64,000 bases of DNA. Origin: Pararhizobium sp. A13 (GTDB lineage Bacteria; Pseudomonadota; Alphaproteobacteria; Rhizobiales; Rhizobiaceae). The DNA is taken from NCBI RefSeq assembly GCF_040126305.1, contig NZ_CP149510.1:3545001-3609000 (forward strand), in the 5' to 3' direction. The notes below the pieces were generated by a model, which was not told the origin of the DNA, searched no databases, and saw nothing but the letters and a program-made list of their open reading frames with translations. Below, piece after piece: positions 54,280 to 63,730 of this stretch (the first letter of the stretch is position 1; each line of letters begins with the position of its first letter). Position numbers and translations under genes: made by a program.

Positions 54280-55128
54280 ATGACGCACTCGCCGGGCGTC
54301 CCCGCCGACGCTCGGCCCTTCCGAAAAGGTCTTGCCGTGAGCTCTCTTACTTTCGAAGGCGTTTCCCTGGACTATGGCGCGCCGAATGGAAACGCGGGGC
54401 CGGTTCTCGATTCCATCAATCTCAGTATCCGCTCCGACGAATTCGTTGCGGTTATAGGCCGCTCGGGCTCCGGAAAGACAAGCCTCCTCAATCTCGCCGC
54501 CGGCTTCCTTACGCCCGGAAAGGGCCGTATCGCGGTGGATGGCAAGCCGGTTACAAAGCCCGACGCTGATCGCGCGGTGGTCTTTCAGGACGACGCGCTC
54601 TACCCTTGGCTCGATGCCCGCGACAATATCGCCTTTCCGCTGCGGCTGCGAGGGATGGCCGTGGCAGAGCGGCACAAAGTGGCGGAACAACTGCTCGCCC
54701 ATGTGGGACTGGCTGGCGCGGGCCAAAAGAAGATATGGGAGTTGTCCGGTGGCATGCGGCAGCGCGTCGGCATCGCCCGCGCACTCGCGTCGGAACCGAA
54801 GTTCCTTCTGCTGGACGAGCCCTTGGGCGCCCTCGATGCGCTGACACGGGAAAGGATGCAATCCTTCCTTCTGGGCGTCTGGGCGGACAGCCGGGCCGGC
54901 GTCATGCTGATCACCCACAGCATCGAGGAAGCGCTTTTCCTTGCCACGCGGATCATCGTGCTGTCGCCCAATCCGGGCCGCATCACCGCCGACATCCCCG
55001 TATCCTTCGGACGAGCCGCGCTCGATGGCAGAGCAGCCCGGTCGATCAAGAAGGATCCCGCCTTCCAGACACTGCACGACAGACTGACAGACCTCATTCA
55101 CGACACAAGGACGGAGCACGCCGCATGA
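54280..55128 (+). CDS. tauB: Taurine-type ABC transporter ATP-binding protein (TauB-like)
   Basis: 282 residues. Walker A GRSGSGKTS, signature LSGGMRQRVGIA, Walker B LLLDEPLGALD, H-loop MLITHSIEEAL; FQDDALYPWLDARDNIAF is typical of TauB. The first 20 or so residues are not part of the domain; a GTG at 54337 is a possible later start. Overlaps tauC by ATGA. Confidence 0.87.
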   Translation: MTHSPGVPADARPFRKGLAVSSLTFEGVSLDYGAPNGNAGPVLDSINLSIRSDEFVAVIGRSGSGKTSLLNLAAGFLTPGKGRIAVDGKPVTKPDADRAVVFQDDALYPWLDARDNIAFPLRLRGMAVAERHKVAEQLLAHVGLAGAGQKKIWELSGGMRQRVGIARALASEPKFLLLDEPLGALDALTRERMQSFLLGVWADSRAGVMLITHSIEEALFLATRIIVLSPNPGRITADIPVSFGRAALDGRAARSIKKDPAFQTLHDRLTDLIHDTRTEHAA

Positions 55129-55967
55129 CGCTGCCGATGGAAACTCCGGCTCCCGCCGGCGCGATCGCAAAAGCGGACGATAACGGCCCAAAAGCGCGCC
55201 TCATCACTCCGACCGGCCTGGTATCTGTAGGGACCGTTGCCCTCCTCATCACCGGCTGGTGGACGCTATCCTCTTATCAGGTGGTTTCGCCCGTTTTCCT
55301 GCCCTCGCCACTGACCGTTGCCGTGTCGTTTGGTAATCTCGCTACCACGGGTTTCGTGGATTCGACGCTGGCGCAGCACACGCTGGCCAGCCTGCTGCGG
55401 ATTTTCGCAGCCCTGCTTGCCTCTGTCACTATCGGCATTCCCGTTGGTCTCGCCATTGCGTCAAGCCAAGTCGGCAAGGGGATTTTCGACCCTATCGTGG
55501 AATTTCTCAGACCCTTGCCGCCGCTTGCCTATCTGCCGCTGATCATCATCTGGGTCGGCATCGGTGAGACCTCGAAAATCGTTGTTATCTCGCTCGCCAT
55601 GCTGCCGGCGATCATCCTCTCGACAGTGGCGGGGGTGAAGTCTGTTTCGAGCGACAGGATCAACGCCGCCCGCTCCTTTGGAGCCACGCCCACCCAGGTT
55701 CTTCGGCATGTCACGCTTCCGAGCGCCCTGCCCTCCATACTCACCGGGATCCGGATCGCGCTTGGTGCGGGATGGTCTACGCTGGTTGCCGCGGAACTTG
55801 TCGCGGCAACACGCGGCCTCGGGTTCATGATTCAGGCTGCCGCCCAATTTCTGGTCACCGACGTCGTCATCGGCGGCATTCTTGCCATCGCCGCGATCGC
55901 CTTTCTGCTGGAAACCGTTGCGCGACTGATCGAACGGCGCTTCGTTCCCTGGGGAAGCCGGCTCTAG
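55125..55967 (+). CDS. tauC: Taurine-type ABC transporter permease (TauC-like)
   Basis: 280 residues from ATG 55125, overlapping the tauB stop. Six membrane segments, the motifs VVSPVFLPSPLTVAVSFGNL, FLRPLPPLAYLPLIIIWVGI and INAARSFGATPTQVLRHVTLP. Converges with, and overlaps by four bases, the alpha/beta hydrolase gene on the other strand. No taurine dioxygenase (tauD) is next to it; the desulfonating enzymes may be the flavoproteins downstream. Confidence 0.87.
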   Translation: MTLPMETPAPAGAIAKADDNGPKARLITPTGLVSVGTVALLITGWWTLSSYQVVSPVFLPSPLTVAVSFGNLATTGFVDSTLAQHTLASLLRIFAALLASVTIGIPVGLAIASSQVGKGIFDPIVEFLRPLPPLAYLPLIIIWVGIGETSKIVVISLAMLPAIILSTVAGVKSVSSDRINAARSFGATPTQVLRHVTLPSALPSILTGIRIALGAGWSTLVAAELVAATRGLGFMIQAAAQFLVTDVVIGGILAIAAIAFLLETVARLIERRFVPWGSRL

Positions 55968-56584
55968 GACAGCAATCGTCTGTCCCGAACTATTCCCCGG
56001 AACGGGCGGTGCGAACCGATCCTTGATACCGTCCCGGGCATCCCGTCCGAACCATCGCGCTGGAAGAGGGACGCGAGCCTATAACCATGCACCCAACGCC
56101 CAAATCCGCTTGCCACGTTGATGTGTCCGGCATACCCAAGATCGATCAGATCACTGCCCCAAACGGACGCGTAGTGCCGGCATTGCTCGAACGGCATATA
56201 AGGGTCGTTCAGGCTCGCGATGACAAGGCTTGGAAACGGCAATCGTTTTTCCGGCATCGACCCGAAGCGGATGGCATCCGGATGGATTTGGTCTGTCCTG
56301 TCGAGATGACAGGGCGCAACAAGCAGCGCCCCACGGATTCTTTCAGCCGATGCCCGACCTGCAAGATGCGCAGCCAGCAAGCAACCAAGGCTGTGCGCGA
56401 CGAGTATAACGTCACCGTGCTTTTCGAGAGCAGATTCAAGACGCACGAGCCAAGCATCCAGATGCGGCCGGTCCCAGTTGTCCTGCTCCACCAGGCGCGA
56501 GCCGGGATAGTCGGACAACCAATGCTGCTGCCAATGGTCCGTTCCAGACCCCATGAAACCCGGCAGGATAAGTGTACGCGTCAT
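55964..56584 (-). CDS. RBBP9/YdeN-type alpha/beta hydrolase
   Basis: 206 residues from ATG 56584 (GGGAG before it). Begins TRTLILPGFMGSGTDHWQQHW; nucleophile elbow AHSLGCLLAAHLA; later NDPYMPFEQCRHYA and GYAGHINVASGFG carrying the catalytic Asp and His. Small serine hydrolase of unclear substrate. The C-terminal ~30 residues past the usual domain end are unusual. Surrounded by sulfur genes, suggesting it could hydrolyse a thioester or sulfur ester, which is speculation. Confidence 0.78.
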   Translation of the reverse strand: MTRTLILPGFMGSGTDHWQQHWLSDYPGSRLVEQDNWDRPHLDAWLVRLESALEKHGDVILVAHSLGCLLAAHLAGRASAERIRGALLVAPCHLDRTDQIHPDAIRFGSMPEKRLPFPSLVIASLNDPYMPFEQCRHYASVWGSDLIDLGYAGHINVASGFGRWVHGYRLASLFQRDGSDGMPGTVSRIGSHRPFRGIVRDRRLLS

Positions 56585-56727
56585 CGCGTCGGCTCCCACA
56601 AACGAAGAGTGGATGCCCTTTCGCGAACGATCTGGCTTGAACGAAGACAGACACCCAACCATGACGCCAACTATGACGGCGGCAAAAAACTTCTGTAAGG
56701 AAAGAAAATTCAATATCCATAAAATCG

Positions 56728-56739
56728 ATAGAATATGCT
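56728..56739. promoter_or_regulatory. ATAGAATATGCT element upstream of the SfnB-like gene
   Basis: Exact 12-base match to 52775-52786 inside an AT-rich stretch (CCATAAAATCGATAGAATATG), about 65 bases before the gene start. The downstream flanks also agree (CTACCTTC versus CTTCCCTC). Candidate site for a common sulfur regulator or an extended promoter element. Confidence 0.45.
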
Positions 56740-56802
56740 ACCTTCACGAAAATTCGTCATTCCGCCACTGATGATCCACCCTCACAGGATTGGAAGCGAT
56801 TT

Positions 56803-58020
56803 ATGGCAACCGTGTCACATCTCTCCGAGCATATCCGCCCAGCGGCACACAGGCTCAGGACGGAAGAAGAGGCTCTCGAAGCGGCACGGCGCCTCGCGTC
56901 GATCTTTGCAGAGCGGGCGAGCGAGCGCGATGTTAATCGCATCATCCCCTATGACGAGATCGACCTCCTCGCACAATCAGGCCTGCTTGCGATAACGGTA
57001 CCCGACGCATATGGCGGCGCAGACGTGTCGAACGCAGTTCTCGCCGAGGTCATAGCGATCCTGTCGGAAGCCGACGGCTCGATCGGCCAGATCCCGCAGA
57101 ACCACTTCTACATTCTCGAGGCGCTGCGCACCGACGGCAGTGAGGAACAGAAGAAGTTCTTCTTCGACCGTGCCCTTGCCGGCGATCGCTTCGGCAATGC
57201 CTTGTCGGAAATCGGAACGAAGACTGTCGGCGACTACAACACACGCCTTACAGCCGACGGCATCGGCTACAGGATCAATGGCCGCAAATTCTATTCGACC
57301 GGTGTTCTCTTTGCCGAATGGATCGTCATTTTCGCACTGGATGCAGAAGACCAGCTGACCATGTCCTTCGTTCCGCGCAACAGCGAAGGCCTGCAGATCA
57401 TCGACGACTGGGACGGTTTCGGCCAGCGCACCACCGGCAGCGGCACCACCGTTCTTCAGAATGTCTACGTCAACGCGGACGCCGTTGTGCGCCATCACCG
57501 GGGGTTCGAGCGGGCGACGACGATCGGCTCCGTTGGCCAGATCATCCACGCAGGTATCGATCTCGGTATTGCACGCGCCGCTTTCACGGAGACCATCGAT
57601 TTCGTTCGCAATAAGGCCCGTCCCTGGATGAACAGCGGCGTCGAGCGCGCCTCGCAGGACCCGCTGACCGTCGCCAAGGTCGGCAATCTCGCGATCCGGC
57701 TAGAGGCGGCTTCGGCACTCGTCGAGCGGGCCGGACACAAGGTCGACATCGCCCAGGTCAACCCGACCGCGGAAAATGCGATCGAGGCAACACTGGCCGT
57801 CGCCGGCGCCAAGGTGCTGACGACCGAGATTGCGCTTGAAGCCACAAACACGCTGTTCGAACTGGCCGGCACGTCCTCGACCAAGGTCGGGCTCAACCTT
57901 GATCGCCACTGGCGCAATGCCCGGACGCACACGCTGCATGATCCGGTGCGCTGGAAGTATCACGTCGTCGGTGACTACCACCTCAACGACACGCTGCCGC
58001 CGCGCAACGGCGCCCTCTGA
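56803..58020 (+). CDS. SfnB-like acyl-CoA-dehydrogenase-fold flavoprotein (sulfur acquisition)
   Basis: 405 residues of acyl-CoA dehydrogenase fold: LLAQSGLLAITVPDAYGGAD, GSIGQIPQNHFY, then NGRKFYSTGVLFAEW, RTTGSGTTVLQNV, and the C-terminal RHWRNARTHTLHDPV. This branch (SfnB, DszC) consists of FMN-dependent monooxygenases or oxidoreductases acting on organosulfur compounds rather than acyl-CoAs. It precedes an LLM-type monooxygenase by about 20 bases; both are likely sulfur-starvation genes. Confidence 0.85.
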   Translation: MATVSHLSEHIRPAAHRLRTEEEALEAARRLASIFAERASERDVNRIIPYDEIDLLAQSGLLAITVPDAYGGADVSNAVLAEVIAILSEADGSIGQIPQNHFYILEALRTDGSEEQKKFFFDRALAGDRFGNALSEIGTKTVGDYNTRLTADGIGYRINGRKFYSTGVLFAEWIVIFALDAEDQLTMSFVPRNSEGLQIIDDWDGFGQRTTGSGTTVLQNVYVNADAVVRHHRGFERATTIGSVGQIIHAGIDLGIARAAFTETIDFVRNKARPWMNSGVERASQDPLTVAKVGNLAIRLEAASALVERAGHKVDIAQVNPTAENAIEATLAVAGAKVLTTEIALEATNTLFELAGTSSTKVGLNLDRHWRNARTHTLHDPVRWKYHVVGDYHLNDTLPPRNGAL

Positions 58021-58041
58021 AATCTCCGGGGAATGACGATC

Positions 58042-59442
58042 ATGAGCCGCGAAATACGCCTCAACGCCTTTGACATGAACTGCGTCGGTCACCAGTCGCC
58101 GGGTCTCTGGACCCATCCGCGCGACCAGTCGCACAAATACAAGGACCTCGACTACTGGGTTCACTTGGCCAGGACGCTGGAGCGCGGCAAGTTCGACGGA
58201 CTGTTCATTGCCGATGTGCTCGGCGTCTACGATGTGCTGAACGGCAACACCAATGCCGCGCTCAAGCATTCGGCTCAGGTGCCGGTGAACGATCCGCTGC
58301 AGCTCGTGCCGACCATGGCCTATGTCACCGAACATCTCGGCTTCGGCCTGACGGCGTCGCTGTCCTTCGAGCATCCCTACACCTTCGCACGGCGCATCTC
58401 GACGCTTGACCATCTGACGAAAGGCCGCGTCGGCTGGAACATCGTCACGTCCTACCTTAACTCCGGCGCGCTCAACATCGGCCAGGCGCAGCAGGTCAAG
58501 CATGACGACCGCTACGATCTGGCCGAGGAGTATCTCGAGGTCTGCTACAAGCTCTGGGAAGGCAGCTGGGAAGAGGATGCGGCGGTCCGCGACCGGGCAA
58601 GCGGCATCTTCACACATCCGGAAAAGGTCCACCCCATTCGGCATGACGGCCAGTATTTCAAGGTACCCGGTATTCATCTGAGCGAACCCTCGCCACAGCG
58701 CACGCCGGTGCTTTACCAGGCGGGCGCATCGAGCCGTGGCAAGGATTTCGCCGGCGCCAATGCCGAATGCATCTTCGTGGCGGCACCGTCCAAGACCGTC
58801 CTGAAACGCTACGTCTCGAACGTCCGCGAAGCGGCCGAGCGCGCCGGCCGCAATCCGCGCGAGATCCTCGCCTTCAACCTGCAGACCGTCATCCTCGGCG
58901 AGACGGACGCAGAAGCAAAGAAGAAGTTCGACGAATACCGCAAGTATGTCTCGTACGAGGGCGCACTGACTTTGATCTCGGGCTGGACCGGCATCGATTT
59001 CGGACAATTCTCTCCTGACGAACCGCTGCGCCACCGCTACACCAACGCCGTCCAGTCCGCCGTCGAGACCTTCACAACCATCGATCCGGACAAGGTCTGG
59101 ACCGTCAGGGAAATGGCCGACTGGGTCGGCATCGGCGGCTTCGGCCCGGTCTTCGTCGGCTCGCCGCAGACGGTTGCCGACCTGCTGCAGGAATGGGTCG
59201 AAGATACCGACGTCGACGGATTCAACCTTGCCTATGCCGTCACGCCGGAAACCTTCGAGGACACGGTCGACCTTCTGGTCCCGGAACTACAGAAGCGCGG
59301 TGTTTACAAGACGGACTACGCCAAAGGCACGCTGCGCGAAAAGCTGTTCGGACAGGGACCGAGGCTCCAGGCCCCGCACCCCGCCGTCAATTTCCGCAAC
59401 CTGTCGGGACGGGATACGAGGATCGCCTCCGGCCAAAACTGA
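58042..59442 (+). CDS. NtaA/DszA/SnaA-type FMN-dependent monooxygenase
   Basis: 466 residues of the bacterial luciferase-like (LLM) family, NtaA/SnaA/DszA subgroup: REIRLNAFDMNCVGHQSPGL, FDGLFIADVLGVYDV, GRVGWNIVTSYLNS, LYQAGASSRGKDFAGANAEC. Uses FMNH2 and O2; relatives cleave C-S or C-N bonds. ATG 58042 has GGGGA at normal spacing; an ATG at 58033 lies too close to that site. Ends at a strong bidirectional terminator. Confidence 0.85.
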   Translation: MSREIRLNAFDMNCVGHQSPGLWTHPRDQSHKYKDLDYWVHLARTLERGKFDGLFIADVLGVYDVLNGNTNAALKHSAQVPVNDPLQLVPTMAYVTEHLGFGLTASLSFEHPYTFARRISTLDHLTKGRVGWNIVTSYLNSGALNIGQAQQVKHDDRYDLAEEYLEVCYKLWEGSWEEDAAVRDRASGIFTHPEKVHPIRHDGQYFKVPGIHLSEPSPQRTPVLYQAGASSRGKDFAGANAECIFVAAPSKTVLKRYVSNVREAAERAGRNPREILAFNLQTVILGETDAEAKKKFDEYRKYVSYEGALTLISGWTGIDFGQFSPDEPLRHRYTNAVQSAVETFTTIDPDKVWTVREMADWVGIGGFGPVFVGSPQTVADLLQEWVEDTDVDGFNLAYAVTPETFEDTVDLLVPELQKRGVYKTDYAKGTLREKLFGQGPRLQAPHPAVNFRNLSGRDTRIASGQN

Positions 59443-59465
59443 CAAACAAGACTGCTGCCATCATA

Positions 59466-59505
59466 AACAAGGACACCGGGAAACGCATTTCCCGGTGTCC
59501 TTGTT
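59466..59505. terminator. Bidirectional intrinsic terminator
   Basis: Perfect 18-base stem (59466-59483 with 59488-59505) with a CGCA tetraloop, between the convergent LLM monooxygenase and DszC-like genes. A-rich and T-rich stem ends suit termination in both directions. Confidence 0.9.
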
Positions 59506-59544
59506 AGTGGTTTGGGCATCTCCTGCAAGGCCAAATCAGATTGA

Positions 59545-60756
59545 TCAGCTGTAAAGGCTGACCTCAGGAATGCGGTCGTTCAACGCGAACTCCCCCACTT
59601 CCCGTGCCTTGTAGAACACGGGATCGTGCAGGGTGTGCGTCCGGACATTCCGCCAGTAACGGTCAAAGCCATAATGCGCAGCCGTGGCACGGGCGCCCAT
59701 CAGTTCGAAGACCTTGGACGTGATATCGAGCGAGACGTGGGTGGCGTAGACCTTTGCCTCATAGGCTGCGATGGCAGCCTCCCCGCGCTGCCGTTCGGTG
59801 ACGGATTTCCCCCGCGCCAGCGCATCCTGCACCTCGCCTGCCGCCTGATCGGCGAGTGCAACGGAAGCCTTTAGCGTCGAGCGGTACTCACCGACACGCT
59901 CCAGGATATAAGGATCGTCCGATGCTCGTTCGATGCCTGATGTTACCCAGGGCCGCGTCGTCGTCCGGACATAGTCGAGCGCTGCGCTCAGTGCGCCCTC
60001 TGCTGTCCCGAGGTAAAAATTGACGAAGACGAGCTGGATCAACGGCGTGTTGAATGTCGCAAGCACCGGGGGCTTGTCCGAGGGATCGGCGAGCGGCTGT
60101 ATGAAATCGTCACGCGTCACCGGAAAATCATGGAATTCGACGCTGCCGCTATCGGACAGACGCTGGCCGATATTGTCCCAGTCGTCATTGGTGACGTAAC
60201 CCGGCCGATCGGTGGGGATCACGAAATTGGCAATCTTGCCGTCGATGGTGGCGTTGACATTGATGCGGTCCGAAACCCGCGCACCCGTCGAGAAGGTCTT
60301 GCGGCCGTTGAGGACATAACCGTCGCCTTTGCGGGAAAGCACGAGACCGGGGTCGCGCGGATTGACGGCGGCGCCCCAGTAGAGGTTGCGGGCAACGGTC
60401 TCAATGCCCAGTGCTTTTGCCTTCGCGGGATCGGACGCGCCCCAGTAGATGTACTGGCTGTTGACATAGTGATAGCCCAGCAGCTGGCCGATCGAGCTTT
60501 CGCCGCGCGAGAGGATGCGCACGAGCCTGAGCGCTGACACCCAGTCGATCCCGCTACCGCCGATCTCCTTGGGATGCAGGGCATTGAGCAGCCCGGCCAT
60601 TTTCAGCGTCTGGATTTCCTCAAGTGGCGGCCTGCCCGCGGCATCGAGCGCAGCACCCCGTGCGGTCAGATCCGCCGCGATGTTCTCAGCCCGGGCAAAC
60701 AGGCCCACCAGTTCGTCCTCATGCCTGGGATTGCGCAGGATTTGCACGTCACTCAT
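59545..60756 (-). CDS. DszC-like acyl-CoA-dehydrogenase-fold flavin monooxygenase
   Basis: 403 residues. Motifs: LKMAGLLNALHPKEIGGSGI, GESSIGQLLGYHYVNSQYIY, LNGRKTFSTGARVSDRI, QRLSDSGSVEFHDFPV, YGFDRYWRNVRTHTLHDPV. Same fold family as the SfnB-like gene but only moderately similar, so not a recent duplicate. Substrates of DszC-type enzymes are sulfides and sulfoxides. Downstream of a ribose-type binding protein gene on the same strand (84-base gap). Confidence 0.85.
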   Translation of the reverse strand: MSDVQILRNPRHEDELVGLFARAENIAADLTARGAALDAAGRPPLEEIQTLKMAGLLNALHPKEIGGSGIDWVSALRLVRILSRGESSIGQLLGYHYVNSQYIYWGASDPAKAKALGIETVARNLYWGAAVNPRDPGLVLSRKGDGYVLNGRKTFSTGARVSDRINVNATIDGKIANFVIPTDRPGYVTNDDWDNIGQRLSDSGSVEFHDFPVTRDDFIQPLADPSDKPPVLATFNTPLIQLVFVNFYLGTAEGALSAALDYVRTTTRPWVTSGIERASDDPYILERVGEYRSTLKASVALADQAAGEVQDALARGKSVTERQRGEAAIAAYEAKVYATHVSLDITSKVFELMGARATAAHYGFDRYWRNVRTHTLHDPVFYKAREVGEFALNDRIPEVSLYS

Positions 60757-60840
60757 CGCCTGTATCTCCGTTTGGTAGTAAAAGATATGCCGTAACCGGC
60801 AGCACCATTTCTGTGTGCGCTGCCGGGCGGGAAGAGGAAA

Positions 60841-61890
60841 TCAATAGAGCCTAGCGGGGATCCAGTCCGCGGTGACCGCGTCGCTTTCGCTGAACGCCGG
60901 CACTTTCGCCGCCAGTTCCTCGATCGTCGTGACACCGGCTTCCCGCAGTTGCGCCTGCGTCAACAGCGCCGGTTTCACGAGGATCGTGGCAGGAACCTCC
61001 TGGCCGGCAATCTGAAGCGCGACCGCCCGGATGGAAACCGCGCCGACGACAGCCGGATTGGTCGCAACGGTCGCAACCCACGGACTGCCCTCCTCGACGA
61101 TTTCCTGAATATCGGCAGTGGAGACGTCGGCGGAATAGATCTTGAGCTTGTCGGATATCCCGAGATCGGCCGCCGCCAGCTTTACGCCGCGGGCGAATTC
61201 ATCATAGGGCGCGAAGACAACGTTGATGTCGGGGTTGGCCGTCAACGCAGCCTTTGCCTGATCGGCGGTGCTGGTCGCGGTCGTATCGTTCACCACACCA
61301 AACCTGGCTTTTTCGACGACACCAGCATTGTCGGCTCTAAATTTTTCCCAAACCTCGTTGCGGCGGTCCAGCGGCGCAAATCCTGCGACATAGACGTAAC
61401 CGGCATTGAAGCTGGTGCCGTTATCCTTGGCGACCTGCTCGAGCGCAAGGCGCGACAGTTCGTGGTCGCTCTGTTCCACCTGCGGGATTGCCTTGTTGTT
61501 GAGATTGACGTCAAACGCCACAACCTTGACGCCGGCATCGATAGCCTGCTGCGCCACGTCACTGATCGCTTCCGGTTGACCGTGGTCGATCACGATGCCC
61601 TGGACGCCGAGATTGATGGCCTGGTTGATCTGCTCGCGCTGCTCGGCCGCATTCTGTTTGCCCGGGAAAATGCGCAGGTCGATACCCAGCGCCTTGGCCT
61701 GCGCCTCAGCGCCCGCCTGGTATGCCTGGAAGAAATCCCCACCCGAAATATAGGCAATCAGCGCCACCTTGACACCACCCTTGTCGAACGGCGCGGGTGC
61801 TCCCTCCAGCCCCTCGGCCTGCGCGCCGCCGCCCATGAGACCAAATGTTATGAATGCAGCGGACGCCAGTCCCGCAAAAAGATGTCGCAT
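60841..61890 (-). CDS. Ribose-type (CUT2) ABC transporter substrate-binding protein
   Basis: 349 residues. Signal peptide MRHLFAGLASAAFITFGLMG ending AQA-E; periplasmic binding domain of the RbsB type: KVALIAYISGGDFFQAYQAG, GIVIDHGQPEAISDVAQQAI, VAFDVNLNNKAIPQVEQSDH, NVVFAPYDEFARGVKLAA. The ligand is normally a sugar or autoinducer. Here it is expressed with a DszC-like monooxygenase and is divergent from matching ATPase and permease genes, so the ligand may be sulfur-containing (inference). Confidence 0.85.
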   Translation of the reverse strand: MRHLFAGLASAAFITFGLMGGGAQAEGLEGAPAPFDKGGVKVALIAYISGGDFFQAYQAGAEAQAKALGIDLRIFPGKQNAAEQREQINQAINLGVQGIVIDHGQPEAISDVAQQAIDAGVKVVAFDVNLNNKAIPQVEQSDHELSRLALEQVAKDNGTSFNAGYVYVAGFAPLDRRNEVWEKFRADNAGVVEKARFGVVNDTTATSTADQAKAALTANPDINVVFAPYDEFARGVKLAAADLGISDKLKIYSADVSTADIQEIVEEGSPWVATVATNPAVVGAVSIRAVALQIAGQEVPATILVKPALLTQAQLREAGVTTIEELAAKVPAFSESDAVTADWIPARLY

Positions 61891-62245
61891 TGTCTGATCC
61901 CTTCTTGATCGCTCTCAATCACAGCGTCGATCCGTGCCGGATCCGCTCCATTAATTTATATATTTTATGTATTTTATAGACAAATATGGGCTTCTGTTTT
62001 TACTCGTCGCCGGAGAAATTTCATCTCCGAATTGTAGGCGCGACAGAACAGGCAATCATTGCGCACCTGTAGAGGTAGGACGCCAGCAGACCCCGGTGCG
62101 ATGTTTCATGCGGCGCCCTTCGGCCGGAACGAATTTGTCGGGAAGCCCTCGAGTTTGGAATCCCCTTTCAGTACGCCGCCTAGCGCTTATTTAAATTACA
62201 TATATTCTATAGACTATAGGAATTTTATACACACCCGGTTATCAT
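61891..62245. promoter_or_regulatory. Divergent AT-rich control region of the ribose-type transporter
   Basis: 355 bases without a gene. Two AT-rich blocks flank it: 61950-61990 (TTTATATATTTTATG, then ATTTTATAGACAAATATGGG) near the binding-protein gene, and 62190-62225 (TATATTCTATAGACTATAGG) near the ATPase gene. Both contain TATAGAC, related to the TATAGAATATG words of the other sulfur promoters. Confidence 0.45.
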
Positions 62246-63730
62246 ATGCCCCTTTTGAAGATCGACAGACTGGTCCGTTCATTCGGACCCACGCGGGCAC
62301 TTGCGGGGGCCAGCCTCGAGCTGGACGCCGGAGAAATCGTGGCCCTGATGGGAGCGAACGGGGCCGGCAAATCGACCTTGGTGAATATCCTGTCCGGCGC
62401 GCTTGATGCGGACAGCGGCACCATCACATTTGCCGGTCACCCCTATGCGGTGCGATCTCCCGCGGACGCCGGCCACGCCGGTATCGTAACCGTCCATCAA
62501 TCCACCGACCGGGTCGGAGCCCCCGGATTGACCGTGGCCGATACCCTTTTGCTCAACAGCTACGCCGACGGATCGGCACCGTTCTTCGTGAGCAGACGAA
62601 CCATCCGCCGGAAGGCTCGCGACATCTTGACGGAAGCGGGCTTCGAATTGCCACTGGATCAGGAGTTCGCCGACCTGTCGGCTGCCGATCGTCAACTGGT
62701 CGCCATCGCCCGCGCTGTCGCGCGCAAGGCGTTGGTCCTCATCCTGGACGAACCAACAGCCAGCATTTCCGGACCGGAGTCCGAGCGGCTCTATCGGATC
62801 CTGAAGCGCTTGCGCGGCGAAGGAATGGCGATCCTCTATATCTCGCACAGGATTGCCGATCTGGAAGCTCTGGCAGACAGGGTTGCCGTCATGCGCGGCG
62901 GCCAGGTGGTCGGCAGCTTCAACCGCCCCGTCGATTTCGAAAAGGCCGTCGAAACGATGATCGGCCGACCACTCCAGTCGGCTCGACCGGATACGCGTGA
63001 GGCGACGGGCGCACCGATCTTCGAAATGCGGAATGCTTCCCTGCTGCCGGGCACGATTCCCTTCGACCTTGATCTCCACGCCGGCGAGGTCGTCGCGATT
63101 TCGGGCGTGCTCGGTGCGGGAAAAAGCCGTCTTCTCTCGGCAATCTTTGGCAATGCGGCGTTGGCCGGCGGAACCATGTACCTTGATGGCAACTCCTACG
63201 CGCCCGCTTCTGTTCGGGCCGCGATTGATGCCGGCGTGTTCATGGCGGCGGAAGACAGACACCGCTCTTCGCTGATGCCTGCGGATTGGCCGGGAAGTAC
63301 GCTTGCCGCCACCATCAGCCTGCCGCATCTCGCGATATGGTTTCCGTCCGGCTTCCTTCTGGGCCGACGCGAGCAGGCCGAAGCCGGGCGTGCCATTCAC
63401 CGGCTCGGTATCAGGGCATCAGGACCGGATGCCGCCATATCCTCGCTCTCCGGCGGCAATCAGCAGAAAGTCATCCTCGGGCGATGGGAAGCGGAACCGA
63501 GCCGCCTTCTTTTGCTCGACGAGCCCTTCCAGGGCGTCGATGTCGGCGCCCGCCACGACATCATCACGGCGATCCGCGCCAATACGCAGCGCGCCACGCT
63601 GATCGCCACATCCGATCCGGAGGAGGCGCTCGAAGTCGCCGACCGGATCCTTTTCATCGACCATCACACGCTGACACCGGCGGCTCTGAGCCCGGCATCG
63701 GCACAGACATTCGAGGCAGCAGCACGATGA
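62246..63730 (+). CDS. Ribose-type ABC transporter ATP-binding protein (RbsA-like, duplicated NBD)
   Basis: 494 residues with two fused ABC domains. NBD1: Walker A GANGAGKST, LILDEPTASIS. NBD2: degenerate Walker A SGVLGAGKSR, the intact signature LSGGNQQKVILGRW and LLLLDEPFQGVDVGAR. The NBD1 signature is altered (LSAADRQLVAIARA), as usual for RbsA. Energises import with the permease gene, overlapped by ATGA. Confidence 0.88.
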   Translation: MPLLKIDRLVRSFGPTRALAGASLELDAGEIVALMGANGAGKSTLVNILSGALDADSGTITFAGHPYAVRSPADAGHAGIVTVHQSTDRVGAPGLTVADTLLLNSYADGSAPFFVSRRTIRRKARDILTEAGFELPLDQEFADLSAADRQLVAIARAVARKALVLILDEPTASISGPESERLYRILKRLRGEGMAILYISHRIADLEALADRVAVMRGGQVVGSFNRPVDFEKAVETMIGRPLQSARPDTREATGAPIFEMRNASLLPGTIPFDLDLHAGEVVAISGVLGAGKSRLLSAIFGNAALAGGTMYLDGNSYAPASVRAAIDAGVFMAAEDRHRSSLMPADWPGSTLAATISLPHLAIWFPSGFLLGRREQAEAGRAIHRLGIRASGPDAAISSLSGGNQQKVILGRWEAEPSRLLLLDEPFQGVDVGARHDIITAIRANTQRATLIATSDPEEALEVADRILFIDHHTLTPAALSPASAQTFEAAAR

